NCBI GenBank assembly: GCA_964196275.1
Contig: CAXMSN010000112.1
Coordinates: 1-21,081, forward strand
Length of the DNA stretch: 21,081 nt
From: UBA5794 sp964196275
Lineage (GTDB): Bacteria; Actinomycetota; Acidimicrobiia; Spongiisociales; UBA5794
Reading direction: 5' to 3'
A model generated the notes under the pieces. The model was not told where the DNA came from. It saw only the letters and a program-made list of their open reading frames with translations, and searched no databases. Shown in pieces: positions 1 through 7,519 of the stretch. A program made the position numbers and the translations under genes. Position 1 is the stretch's first letter. Every line of letters begins with the position of its first letter.

Positions 1-470
1 TCGGATGGCCGCACCCATGCAAGGTCGATCAACTCTTCCCCGTCGATGCTCGCGGTCGTATCGGAAGCCACTTCGGAGAGATAGAACCGGGTATCGAAAC
101 GTATGGGGAACACCTCGGGCGTTATCCAGTTCGAAAAGTAGATCAGCCGCTCGGGGTCCAACGTGTGCCCTGAGTCGTTCACTGCTGCAATGGCATCGTC
201 AGCAACTGTCAGATACTCGGTGCCACCCGTCGTGAGCCAGACCCCCGTCTCTTCGATCAGTTCCCGCAGTGCGGCGACCTTCCAATCGTCGGCCGATCCG
301 AATGCGGTTGGGGCCATCGAGTCGGAATCATCCACGGCGCCACCGGGAAACACCCACGCACCGGGCATGAACCGCGATGTGAACGGCCGCTGCACCATCA
401 GCACCTCGAGATGATCGGCATCGCGAACAAGGCAGACCGTCGAGGCACGCCTCACGGAACGATCACCCAT
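1..470 (-). CDS. Nudix hydrolase, NUDT19-like (C-terminus beyond window)
   Basis: About 156 residues are visible from an ATG at 470; the frame is still open at the left edge. The protein starts MGDRSVRRASTVCLVRD and has a Nudix-type core: GAWVFPGGAVDD near residue 40, then an inserted stretch, then ALRELIEETG, the RE..EE.G half of the Nudix box. A long insert between the glycine and the RE half, plus a later RFDTRFYL segment, is typical of the NUDT19/RP2 type, whose characterised members cleave CoA-type diphosphates. The substrate here is inferred only. The start lies inside the 3' end of the fxsA-like gene (19-nt overlap), with no obvious Shine-Dalgarno, so translation is probably coupled to that gene. 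Confidence 0.85.
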   Translation of the reverse strand, partial: MGDRSVRRASTVCLVRDADHLEVLMVQRPFTSRFMPGAWVFPGGAVDDSDSMAPTAFGSADDWKVAALRELIEETGVWLTTGGTEYLTVADDAIAAVNDSGHTLDPERLIYFSNWITPEVFPIRFDTRFYLSEVASDTTASIDGEELIDLAWVRPS

Positions 471-832
471 TTCGACTGCATCCGCCGCACGAACCAGCCT
501 CTGAGCGCCTCACGCGCTCCGGGAATCAGTAGAAGGAACCCGACCGTATCGGTGAGGAACCCTGGCGTAAGCAACAACGCGCCGGCAACAAGGATCATCG
601 CCCCGTGCACCAAGGTCACTGTGGGCGGTTGGCCGGTCGCGATCTCCCTTTGAAGCCGAATCCATGTCCCCCGCCCTTGTCTGGAAACGAGCATCGACCC
701 GAGAACGGCGGTGATCACGACCAACGCCATCGTCGGCCAAATGCCGATTGCCGACCCGACATAGAAGAACAACGCTATCTCGATGATCGGAACCACCAGA
801 AACACCAGAAAGAGCCACGTACGAATTCGCAT
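452..832 (-). CDS. fxsA: FxsA family membrane protein
   Basis: This is a 126-residue integral membrane protein. An N-terminal hydrophobic helix (FLVFLVVPIIEIALFFYVG) is followed by a second hydrophobic stretch, a cytoplasmic segment with SRQGRGTW, and a third hydrophobic region containing LLLTPGFLTDTVGFLLL. The PGFLTD-x-x-G-x-LLL motif and the IEI element in helix 1 are signatures of FxsA, named in E. coli for suppressing F exclusion of phage T7. Its molecular activity is unknown. The ATG at 832 is supported by TACCCT 7 nt upstream. It leads a two-gene unit with the overlapping Nudix gene and is divergent from selA, with a heptamer repeat array between them. Confidence 0.88.
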   Translation of the reverse strand: MRIRTWLFLVFLVVPIIEIALFFYVGSAIGIWPTMALVVITAVLGSMLVSRQGRGTWIRLQREIATGQPPTVTLVHGAMILVAGALLLTPGFLTDTVGFLLLIPGAREALRGWFVRRMQSKWVIVP

Positions 833-839
833 GGCTCAG

Positions 840-845
840 AGGGTA
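840..845 (-). promoter_or_regulatory. Putative -10 element of fxsA (leaderless pattern)
   Basis: TACCCT on the minus strand, ending 7 nt before the ATG at 832. That spacing puts the transcription start at or next to the start codon. No convincing -35 is visible; that region falls in the repeat array. Confidence 0.5.
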
Positions 846-848
846 GGG

Positions 849-897
849 CGGCAGAAGGCGGGCAGAAGGCAACAGACAACAGGCAACAGACAACAGG
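849..897. repeat. Heptamer tandem repeat (RCAACAG x4) with flanking GGCAGAAG copies
   Basis: Four contiguous 7-bp units, GCAACAG/ACAACAG alternating, occupy 869-896. They are preceded by two copies of GGCAGAAGGC starting at 850 and 861. The array fills the gap between the divergent fxsA and selA promoters. The unit ACAACAG recurs inside dnaX at 20694-20707. Confidence 0.9.
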
Positions 898-912
898 CCA
901 CTCTTGGCTCTC

Positions 913-918
913 TATTCT
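913..918 (+). promoter_or_regulatory. Putative -10 element of selA (leaderless pattern)
   Basis: TATTCT lies exactly 6 nt before the ATG at 925. This supports ATG 925 over the in-frame TTG at 904, which lies upstream of the hexamer. Confidence 0.55.
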
Positions 919-924
919 TTGGTC

Positions 925-2271
925 ATGGAACTTCGAGACCTTCCTTCTGTCGATGGGCTGGCGGCTGCGCTTGCTACGGACTTCGATCTGCCCGATGTCG
1001 TCATCGTGTCCACCGTGAAGTCGCAGGTCGAGGCGGCACGGGATGCACTCATCTCTGCCGGTGAAGCCCCCGAACCGGAGGCCACTGCTCGCCAGATCCT
1101 CTCTGACATCGACGCCGCCAAGCCACGAGCGGTGATCAACGCCACGGGGGTATTGCTCCACACCAACCTGGGGCGAGCTCAGGCTCCGGTTGCCGTCTCG
1201 GCTTCCTCGGCCGAGATATCGCAGTCAGCAAGCAACGTCGAGATCGACATCAGAACGGGCCGCCGATCAAAGCGGCACAACTATCTCGGTGCACTTCTCC
1301 CAGCGGTTACCGGTGCCGAGGCAGGATTTGCGGTGAACAACAACGCAGGTGCCCTCCTGCTCGCCTTGGCTTCCGTTGCAGGCTCCGGTGGCCGAGTCGC
1401 CGTCTCACGCGGTGAACTGATCGAGATCGGCGGCTCCTTCAGGCTTCCAGATCTCATGAAGGCAAGCGGCGCTGAGCTTGTGGAGGTCGGCACCACCAAC
1501 CGGACGCGGGCATCGGACTATGCGCAAGTGGCCGACTCAGTCGATGGAATTCTCAAGGTGCACCCTTCGAACTATCGGATCGACGGGTTCAAGGAAGAGG
1601 CCTCGTACGCCGAGGTCGCAGATATCGCACACGAGGCAGGGATCCCACTCATCGCTGACATCGGGAGCGGTTTGATGGATGAATCAGCACCATGGCTCGG
1701 AGACCTCGACCGTTCATGGCTTCGCACTGAGCCGGGAGTCATCCAGACCGTGGCATGCGGAGCCGACCTCGTTCTTTTCTCTGGAGACAAGCTCCTCGGT
1801 GGACCGCAGGCAGGCATCATCGTCGGTACCAGCGAAGCGGTTCGCAACGCCATGTCGCACCCGATCGCACGAGCGGTCAGGCTCGACGGTTCGGCGATAG
1901 CGGCACTTGCAGAGACGATCGAGCTCTATGCGGACCAGCGTGTTCTTGAGATCCCCTTCTGGAAGATGGCCTCTGCATCCGTCGACGACATCGAGCAGAG
2001 ATCCCTCGCGATCACCGCCACCGCGGGAACCTCAGCCACGGTCACGCAGGGCGAGTCGATACCGGGAGCCGGATCGGTTCCGGGCGAGGCGATCCCGACG
2101 AAGCTCATTCGGTTGGAAGGCTCAGCCGACGACCTCTGGGCGAGCCTCGCCGGCGCTCCGACCCCGATCATCGCCACGAGACGGGAGGGTGCCGTCTTCA
2201 TCGATCTGCGATCGGTGAAACCGGAAGATGATGCCACCGTGGGCAAAGCGATCATCCACGCTCTCACCTGA
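925..2271 (+). CDS. selA: L-seryl-tRNA(Sec) selenium transferase SelA
   Basis: This 448-residue PLP enzyme (E. coli SelA is about 463) converts seryl-tRNA(Sec) to selenocysteinyl-tRNA(Sec) using selenophosphate, in the cytoplasm. Visible landmarks are INATGVLLHTNLGRAQAP near residue 73, the NNAGALLLAL segment, the RGELIEIGGSFRLP segment, and the PLP lysine at about residue 289 in FSGDKLLGGPQAG. The E. coli Schiff-base lysine sits at a very similar position. I prefer ATG 925 because the protein then starts MELRDLPSVDG and a TATTCT hexamer lies 6 nt upstream. It is followed after 1 nt by selB (TGA-C-ATG), so the two are almost certainly one operon. No selC or selD is visible in the window. Confidence 0.96.
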   Translation: MELRDLPSVDGLAAALATDFDLPDVVIVSTVKSQVEAARDALISAGEAPEPEATARQILSDIDAAKPRAVINATGVLLHTNLGRAQAPVAVSASSAEISQSASNVEIDIRTGRRSKRHNYLGALLPAVTGAEAGFAVNNNAGALLLALASVAGSGGRVAVSRGELIEIGGSFRLPDLMKASGAELVEVGTTNRTRASDYAQVADSVDGILKVHPSNYRIDGFKEEASYAEVADIAHEAGIPLIADIGSGLMDESAPWLGDLDRSWLRTEPGVIQTVACGADLVLFSGDKLLGGPQAGIIVGTSEAVRNAMSHPIARAVRLDGSAIAALAETIELYADQRVLEIPFWKMASASVDDIEQRSLAITATAGTSATVTQGESIPGAGSVPGEAIPTKLIRLEGSADDLWASLAGAPTPIIATRREGAVFIDLRSVKPEDDATVGKAIIHALT

Positions 2272-2272
2272 C

Positions 2273-4042
2273 ATGCCGATCGTCGGAACGGCAGGCCATG
2301 TCGACCATGGGAAATCAACCCTTGTCGAAGCCCTCACAGGCAGGGATCCCGACCGCTGGGCGGAGGAGAAGGAACGCGGGCTGACCATCGACCTCGGCTT
2401 CGCCTGGACCGAGATCGATGGCGTCGAGATCGGCTTTGTCGACGTCCCAGGCCATGAGCGATTCATCAAGAACATGCTTGCGGGGGTCGTCGGCGTTGAC
2501 TGTGCACTGCTCGTCGTCGCGGCGGACAGCGGATGGATGCCACAGACCGAGGAACACGTCCGCGTTCTCGATCTCATCGGTGCACCCGCCGGGGTCATCG
2601 CGATTACGCGTATCGATCTCGTCGACTCAGACACGGTGGAACTTGCCACGCTCGAGATCCTGGAAGAGGTCGCAGGAACAGGACTGGATGGTTGGCCCAT
2701 CGTCCCCGTTTCTCCGATCACCGGATCTGGTCTGGACGAGCTCCGAAGCGCCCTGGTTTCGGCCGTCGCCAGCCACGAGCAGGACGATACGGACCCGTTT
2801 CGTATGTGGGTGGACCGCGTGTTCACGATCCATGGCTCAGGTGCCATCGCAACGGGAACCGTCCAGCGGGGGACGCTCAGCGTGGGGCAGGACGTCGAGG
2901 TACAGCCGGGAGGAGCGGTGTCACGAGTGCGCGGACTTCACCACCACGACGCCGAGACGACCGTGGTGAGTTCTGGACAAAGGGCCGCGGTGAACCTCGG
3001 CGGCATCGACATCGAAAGCATCGGGCGCGGGACACTGCTCGCATCGCCTGGCACCTCCGATTCCACCACGCGAATGCTCGTATCGGTCGAACCGAGCAGG
3101 GGCTTCGGGGAGATCCCGGACAGGGGTGCGTTCCACATCCACAGCGGGACCGCAAGCAGCATCGCGCAGATACGACAGGTAGCTGACTCGGTCTACGTCC
3201 TCACACTCGATCAGGCGTTACCCGCGATCGTCGGAGATCGCTATCTGATCAGGGAGAGCGGCAGGCAGGCCGTCGTTGGCGGTGGGACCGTGATCGACAC
3301 GCACCCGCCGGGTTCCATCGACCGGACCCTTGTGACGGCGTTCGCCGAGGGGTTCGACGAAGTTCGAGCACCGGACTCCCTCATCGACTTTCACGGATCT
3401 TCAAGCCTCGTTGACCTTCGACGTGCAACCGGTGGACGCGACGCTGACACCGCTTCGGTGATCGGAGAGTTCGCATACTCCGCTGCGTTCCTCCAAGACG
3501 CGTCCGCCCGGGCGTTGCCCATCGTCGAGCAGTACCACGGAGACCATCCGAAGCGTCCTGGCGTGGCCAACGCAGAACTGGCGAGCCAACTTGGAGTGGC
3601 GAGAGATGTGGTCGACCACGTCGTGTCCCTGTCCTCCGAACTCTCCGAAACGTCTGGCTCGGTCCACCTCGCATCGTTCTCCGATGAGCTAACTACCGAA
3701 GACGAAACCGCGTGGCAGCGGGCAAGAGAGACCATCGAGATGTCCTTCGATGTGCCTCGGACCTCTCAGCTCCCCATCGAGGCCGAGTTGCTGCACGCAT
3801 TGGTCCGCAGGGGTGACCTGGTGCAGATCGAGCCTGATCTCGTATTCACGAACACGCAAATCGAGTCGATCTTGAGCGGCACCGTCGAACTTCCGGACGG
3901 GTTCACCGTCAGCGCCTTCAAGGACCATTTCGGGATGTCGCGACGTCAGGCAGTTCCGCTTCTTGAGTGGCTCGACAAACGTGGCGTGACCCTGCGCCAG
4001 GGCGACGGACGCGTCGTACGTAACCGATTGGGAAGTATCTAG
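2273..4042 (+). CDS. selB: Selenocysteine-specific elongation factor SelB
   Basis: This is a 589-residue translation GTPase (E. coli SelB is about 614) that delivers Sec-tRNA(Sec) to UGA codons carrying a SECIS hairpin. The N-terminal EF-Tu-like G domain shows GHVDHGKS (residues 8-15), ERGLTIDLGF as switch I, DVPGHERF (from D57) and TRID at the guanine-specificity position. SelB proteins often diverge from NKxD there. Beta-barrel domains follow, and the C-terminal third carries winged-helix repeats ending in FKDHFGMSRRQAVPLLEWLD, the mRNA-binding part of SelB. The start at 2273 gives MPIVGTAGHVDHGKS and sits 1 nt after the selA stop; a longer frame would only add residues overlapping selA. 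It converges on whiB with a 3-nt gap and no visible terminator hairpin. Confidence 0.96.
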   Translation: MPIVGTAGHVDHGKSTLVEALTGRDPDRWAEEKERGLTIDLGFAWTEIDGVEIGFVDVPGHERFIKNMLAGVVGVDCALLVVAADSGWMPQTEEHVRVLDLIGAPAGVIAITRIDLVDSDTVELATLEILEEVAGTGLDGWPIVPVSPITGSGLDELRSALVSAVASHEQDDTDPFRMWVDRVFTIHGSGAIATGTVQRGTLSVGQDVEVQPGGAVSRVRGLHHHDAETTVVSSGQRAAVNLGGIDIESIGRGTLLASPGTSDSTTRMLVSVEPSRGFGEIPDRGAFHIHSGTASSIAQIRQVADSVYVLTLDQALPAIVGDRYLIRESGRQAVVGGGTVIDTHPPGSIDRTLVTAFAEGFDEVRAPDSLIDFHGSSSLVDLRRATGGRDADTASVIGEFAYSAAFLQDASARALPIVEQYHGDHPKRPGVANAELASQLGVARDVVDHVVSLSSELSETSGSVHLASFSDELTTEDETAWQRARETIEMSFDVPRTSQLPIEAELLHALVRRGDLVQIEPDLVFTNTQIESILSGTVELPDGFTVSAFKDHFGMSRRQAVPLLEWLDKRGVTLRQGDGRVVRNRLGSI

Positions 4043-4045
4043 GAG

Positions 4046-4297
4046 CTACGCCGACCTGAGCACCGCGTGGCGGCGCTCGGTCTCGGTGAGACCGCCCCAG
4101 ATGCCGTACGGCTCCTTGATCTGGATCGCGTACTCGCGACATTCTGGAGCCACGGGGCAAACCTGGCAGACGGCCTTGGCCCTGATCTCGCGACGTTCGC
4201 GTTCGTCTTTTCGTTCTTGGGTACTGGGAGGGAAAAAGAGGTGAGAATGGTTACCGCTACACAGTGCGACAGGTTGCCAAGATCGATCACGCGACAT
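4046..4297 (-). CDS. WhiB family iron-sulfur transcriptional regulator
   Basis: A small (83-84 residue) protein with the full WhiB signature: a first cysteine in ALCSGNHSHLFFPP, then CQVCPVAPEC giving C-x2-C-x5-C, and the turn motif GIWGGLTETERR. The four cysteines ligate a [4Fe-4S] cluster in characterised members, which act with the principal sigma factor. WhiB proteins are essentially confined to Actinomycetota and their phages, so this gene is the best phylum marker in the window. The start is either GTG at 4300 or ATG at 4297; GGTGGA at 4307-4312 suits either, and I list the ATG. Unlike most leading genes here it seems to have a short untranslated leader. The subfamily (WhiB1-7) cannot be assigned from sequence alone. 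Confidence 0.93.
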   Translation of the reverse strand: MSRDRSWQPVALCSGNHSHLFFPPSTQERKDERERREIRAKAVCQVCPVAPECREYAIQIKEPYGIWGGLTETERRHAVLRSA

Positions 4298-4326
4298 CAC
4301 AGGAGTTCCACCGTCCTTCTTGATTA

Positions 4327-4332
4327 GGTCTA
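4327..4332 (-). promoter_or_regulatory. Possible -10 of whiB in the nfeD-whiB gap
   Basis: TAGACC on the minus strand, one base off the TANNNT pattern seen elsewhere, would give a leader of about 20 nt containing GGTGGA. The 4301-4433 gap is the largest in the window. It also holds a weak 6-bp inverted repeat followed by T5 on the plus strand (see rejected items). Nothing else is recognisable. Confidence 0.25.
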
Positions 4333-4433
4333 TGCCCGCGTGGCGAGCAGCGACTCACACACGCGATGACGAACCTAGCCGCGAGATGCCGAATCCGCTA
4401 GGGCTATTTTTCCCACTCTTGACGTGGCATTGC

Positions 4434-5768
4434 CTACTCGGTGGCCGAAGTCGTCACCACAGGATCGACCTCGAGCAGAAGACCAGTGACGCCGACGATC
4501 TCGACCGGAACACCGGCTGCGATCTCAACACCTCGATCGGCGGTTGCCCTCCACCTCGCACCCGAGACAAGAACCACACCGAGAGGGTCCAAGTCCGACA
4601 CCGTTACGCACCGGGTTCCGAGCATGTCTTCTCTACCAAACGTTGGCGTCGCAAACCGGCCGCGGACGACCGTCGTCAGCGAGTACCAGATGAACACGAC
4701 GATCGACGCTGTAGCTACAACGACAAGCCATATGGCCGGCGGATATGCAGGACGCGACGTGGTGAACGTCAGACCGCCCGCCAGAACCAGAAGGGTGCCG
4801 ACGACCGCGCGCCATCCGACGCGGTTCTGGATGAAGCCCCACACCAAGAACGCAACGCCTGCAAGCACCATCGCCACAGCCGGCCACCACATCGGGAGGG
4901 TCGCAAGACCGTAGCCGGCGAGAATCATCGAGAACCCGGCGACGAACGCCATGAGCCCCGATCCAGCTGCGTAGAACTCGAACACCGCAAACGCGAGTGC
5001 AAACACCAGGAAGAGGAACGCCGTCTCGGGTCGCGACCCAAGCCGGAGGAATCGATCGATCAGACCAGCTTTGACGAACGTCACGTTTCTCGAGGCGACA
5101 ACGAACTCCTGCCCATCGATGGTCTCGGTCGTCGCCGTTGAGAGCGTGAACGACTGCCCGCCCCTCTCGAGTGTCACACCGTCAAGGGACACGATCAACT
5201 GGCCGAGCGCAGGGTCAAGCCTGTCGACGAAGCCTTCCACGGTCGGCTGATCGACCGAAACCGTCACCGTCGCATCGGCAAGCACGCCAACGGTCGCGGC
5301 GACCCCGCCGGGGTCATCCCCGGGGCGGACCGACGGTGACTCTTCGCCGCTGCGCTGCACAGCAGGGCTGAGATATCCCACGCTCGTACCGGGCGCAGCG
5401 GATCGCAAATCGGCGTGGTTCGCCAAGAAGGCTGCGCCACCATATGCGACCGCGGGATTGGGACCGATCCATGAGATGACAGGGGCGTTCGCGGCGAGAA
5501 CCGCGTCGTACATGGCTCCGATGTCACCTGACGATGCCCCAGGGCTATCGATCTTGAGGACGAACGCATGTACTTCGTCAGCTCGAAGTGCCTCGACGAC
5601 GTAGTCAATGATCCGCTGATCGATGGGATCGGAGACCTCGACGACGACGATCGGATGATCATCCACAACATCGGTCGGGTCATCATCACCGTGTGCGAAC
5701 GCAGACACTGAGGCCAATGCGAACGCAATGACGAGTGACAGGCCGATGAGGAAGCGCAAGTACCGCAC
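4434..5768 (-). CDS. NfeD-like membrane protein with degenerate ClpP-type domain
   Basis: From GTG 5768 the product is 444 residues. A signal peptide (RFLIGLSLVIAFALASVSAFA, about 5-25) leads to an extracytoplasmic crotonase/ClpP-fold domain with LKIDSPGASSGD (about 71-82) and SAAPGTSVGYLSPA (about 123-136). About five membrane segments follow, and then a C-terminal NfeD OB-fold domain (from LGTRCVTVSDLDPLG). Full-length NfeD proteins of the PH1510 type are membrane serine proteases with a Ser-Lys dyad. Here the segment that normally reads A-S-A-G has VAYGGAAF, with glycine at the expected serine, and no candidate lysine follows SPA. It therefore looks catalytically dead. GTG 5768 is chosen because it opens directly on the signal peptide and TATCCT ends 6 nt upstream; ATG 5837 would run into the divergent gene. 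Confidence 0.85.
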   Translation of the reverse strand: MRYLRFLIGLSLVIAFALASVSAFAHGDDDPTDVVDDHPIVVVEVSDPIDQRIIDYVVEALRADEVHAFVLKIDSPGASSGDIGAMYDAVLAANAPVISWIGPNPAVAYGGAAFLANHADLRSAAPGTSVGYLSPAVQRSGEESPSVRPGDDPGGVAATVGVLADATVTVSVDQPTVEGFVDRLDPALGQLIVSLDGVTLERGGQSFTLSTATTETIDGQEFVVASRNVTFVKAGLIDRFLRLGSRPETAFLFLVFALAFAVFEFYAAGSGLMAFVAGFSMILAGYGLATLPMWWPAVAMVLAGVAFLVWGFIQNRVGWRAVVGTLLVLAGGLTFTTSRPAYPPAIWLVVVATASIVVFIWYSLTTVVRGRFATPTFGREDMLGTRCVTVSDLDPLGVVLVSGARWRATADRGVEIAAGVPVEIVGVTGLLLEVDPVVTTSATE

Positions 5769-5774
5769 GGCGGC

Positions 5775-5780
5775 AGGATA
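5775..5780 (-). promoter_or_regulatory. Putative -10 element of the nfeD-like gene
   Basis: TATCCT on the minus strand, 6 nt before the GTG at 5768. It fits the leaderless pattern of the window and decides the start codon. Confidence 0.5.
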
Positions 5781-5823
5781 TCGAGTCGACCTCTCGTAGT
5801 TCCGGCCACGGCCAGGCACGCGG

Positions 5824-5829
5824 TACCCT
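5824..5829 (+). promoter_or_regulatory. Putative -10 element of the receiver-like gene
   Basis: TACCCT, 6 nt before ATG 5836. An earlier in-frame ATG at 5830 directly follows the hexamer and would lie upstream of the predicted transcript start, so 5836 is preferred. Confidence 0.5.
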
Positions 5830-5835
5830 ATGGCC

Positions 5836-6192
5836 ATGCGCACGATCCTCCTTGTTTCCGATACTGCGTCGGTCACCGATCGCGTCCACACGGCGCTGGC
5901 TGGTGCAGACGTCGTGATCGTCGACCACACGGACCCTGAGACGGCATCCGAAACCGCCTATTCCTCTGAGGTTGACTCGGTTGTCGTCGAGATGCAGGTC
6001 GGTGCGATGGGTGCGATGGCTGTGACACGGGCGATGCGAGCGGCGAGCGGTGACACAGACTCGATCCCCGTGACGATCCTCCTTGACCGGCCCGCCGATG
6101 CATTCCTCGCGGGACGATCGGGTGCAGCCAACTGGGTTGGCAAGGGATACACCAGCACCGAATTGCGCGAGGCGATCGGTATTGGTAGCTGA
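5836..6192 (+). CDS. Stand-alone receiver-like (CheY-fold) protein, atypical acceptor site
   Basis: The product has 118 residues, the size of a single receiver domain, with no output domain. Strand 1 MRTILLVSDTAS carries an acidic residue (D9) like the metal-binding acids of response regulators. The strand-3 position that normally holds the phospho-acceptor Asp reads SVVVEMQVGAMGAM, with Glu52 at the expected site. A lysine in WVGKGYTSTEL (K103) matches the conserved receiver lysine before the final helix. If the alignment is right, this is a pseudo-receiver with a built-in phosphomimetic or a site that cannot be phosphorylated. The family assignment rests on fold pattern rather than a strong signature. 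It is divergent from the nfeD-like gene, with the two start codons 67 nt apart. Confidence 0.6.
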   Translation: MRTILLVSDTASVTDRVHTALAGADVVIVDHTDPETASETAYSSEVDSVVVEMQVGAMGAMAVTRAMRAASGDTDSIPVTILLDRPADAFLAGRSGAANWVGKGYTSTELREAIGIGS

Positions 6193-6249
6193 GCGAATGT
6201 CATCCGATTCCGACCCTGGCAGTAGCTACCTACCGCCGAACAGTCTTCG

Positions 6250-7500
6250 ATGACAGCCGAAACGTTCATCTATCTGGCGATTCTCGCCGTGTGCACGGCC
6301 GCATCCGGCTTCTTCTCTGGGTCTGAGACCGCGCTCATCGGTATCTCGCGAGAGCGAGTGCATCTTCTTGCAGAGGAAGATGCAGCTGGCAAGAAGCTCG
6401 AGCGGCTGACTTCCGAGCCGGACCGGATGCTTTCGACCCTGCTTGTTGCGAACAACACAGTCAACGTGCTGTCCGCTTCGGTTGCAACCATCCTGTTCAT
6501 ATCTCTCGTCGGCGAGACGTGGGGGCCCTGGGTCGCGACCGGTGTGATGACGGCTGTGATCCTCGTATTCGGTGAGATCACGCCGAAGACCATCGCCGCA
6601 CGACATCCTGAGAAGTTCTCACTCCGCGTCGCCCCGACGATCTGGAACCTCTCGATCGTTCTCGCCCCGATCGCAAGCTTCTTCACCGCGATCACCCGCA
6701 TGCTGCTGAGGCTTCTCCGAATCGACACCGATGGCGCCGGTGACGGTGTCACGGAAGACGACATCAGAGCGCTTGCCGCGCTCGGCGAGCGGGGCGGGCA
6801 CATCGAGGAAGCCGAGAGGGAGATCATCGATGCCCTGTTTCACTTGGCCGACCGTTCGGTTCGTGAGGTCATGACGCCAAGGCTCGACTTGATCACGCTT
6901 TCGACACCGATCACTGCGGCGGCGATACGACAGGCTGTAACTGAGACCGGCCACTCCCGATTCCCGGTGGTCGCAGGGGAACTCGACGATCTCATCGGAA
7001 TCGTCCACGTCAAAGATCTCCTCCAGAATCCTGAGTACGAGACCACACCTGATCTCTCCGACCTCGTGCGGAGGCCGGTCTATCTCCCAGAGACCATGTC
7101 CGTGCTCGACACACTTGGCGAGATGCGGGCCAAGCGATACGCGATGGCGATCGTCGTTGACGAGCACGGGGGCGTCGAGGGCGTCGTGACGGTCAAAGAC
7201 CTCATGGCAGAGCTTGTCGGTGAACTCCAGGATGAGTACGACCCAGGAACACCCTCGGTGACACAACTCGGACCGAGCATTTGGATCGCGGACGGACGCT
7301 TGGACATCGATGACCTGGAGGAAGCCCTGGACGCCGACTTGGAGCAAGGTCCCTATTCGACGGTTGGCGGCTACATCATGTCCATCTTCGGTCGCGTCCC
7401 CGATGATGGGGACCAGGTCGCTGCTGATGGCTACCAGTACACAGTGCTGACGATGGACCGACAGCGGGTCGACAGGGTGAGGGTCGAGAGACTGGGCTAA
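6250..7500 (+). CDS. CNNM/CorC (HlyC) family membrane protein with CBS pair
   Basis: This 416-residue protein is in the usual size range for the family. The N-terminal CNNM domain has several hydrophobic helices and the diagnostic FFSGSETALIGISRERV (about 21-38) and FGEITPKTIAARHP. A Bateman module of two CBS domains follows (VREVMTPRLDLITL and VEGVVTVKDLMAELVGE mark its parts). The C-terminal CorC/HlyC domain (from about 335) has DLEEALDADLEQGPYSTVGGYIM. Characterised relatives are implicated in Mg2+/Co2+ efflux or resistance; the older name hemolysin C is misleading. ATG 6250 has no TANNNT hexamer at 6-7 nt and no clear ribosome-binding site, so the start is less secure than others. It lies 57 nt after the receiver-like gene and may be co-transcribed with it. 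Confidence 0.92.
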   Translation: MTAETFIYLAILAVCTAASGFFSGSETALIGISRERVHLLAEEDAAGKKLERLTSEPDRMLSTLLVANNTVNVLSASVATILFISLVGETWGPWVATGVMTAVILVFGEITPKTIAARHPEKFSLRVAPTIWNLSIVLAPIASFFTAITRMLLRLLRIDTDGAGDGVTEDDIRALAALGERGGHIEEAEREIIDALFHLADRSVREVMTPRLDLITLSTPITAAAIRQAVTETGHSRFPVVAGELDDLIGIVHVKDLLQNPEYETTPDLSDLVRRPVYLPETMSVLDTLGEMRAKRYAMAIVVDEHGGVEGVVTVKDLMAELVGELQDEYDPGTPSVTQLGPSIWIADGRLDIDDLEEALDADLEQGPYSTVGGYIMSIFGRVPDDGDQVAADGYQYTVLTMDRQRVDRVRVERLG

Positions 7501-7504
7501 TTGG

Positions 7505-7510
7505 TACAGT
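7505..7510 (+). promoter_or_regulatory. Putative -10 element of tRNA-Pro
   Basis: TACAGT ends 9 nt before the mature tRNA 5' end, directly after the corC-like stop codon, so the tRNA could be transcribed independently. No -35 was identified. Confidence 0.4.
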
Positions 7511-7519
7511 TCCACCCAT

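Noticed and set aside
849..897. Possible CRISPR array
   Set aside because: Units are 7 bp, contiguous and without spacers; no cas genes are present. The same holds for the other heptamer arrays.
2122..2847. A 241-codon minus-strand frame across the selA-selB junction
   Set aside because: It is Ser/Arg/Thr-rich shadow sequence opposite two certain genes.
4374..4411. CCTAGC/GCTAGG inverted repeat followed by T5, terminator-like on the plus strand
   Set aside because: The stem is only 6 bp with a 17-nt loop, and no plus-strand gene ends just upstream, so it is not called a terminator.
4320..5141. A 273-codon open frame on the plus strand
   Set aside because: It is antisense to the nfeD-like gene, with a highly charged, low-complexity translation and no motifs.
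5830..5837. Overlapping divergent start codons (ATG 5830 plus, ATG 5837 minus)
   Set aside because: Both longer starts would remove room for promoters. The TANNNT elements support 5836 and 5768 instead, giving a normal divergent gap.
6197..6253. An 18-codon ORF (MSSDSDPGSSYLPPNSLR) overlapping the corC-like start as ATGA
   Set aside because: The overlap is suggestive of a coupled leader peptide, but there is no ribosome-binding site and no TANNNT spacing, and it is too short to distinguish from chance.
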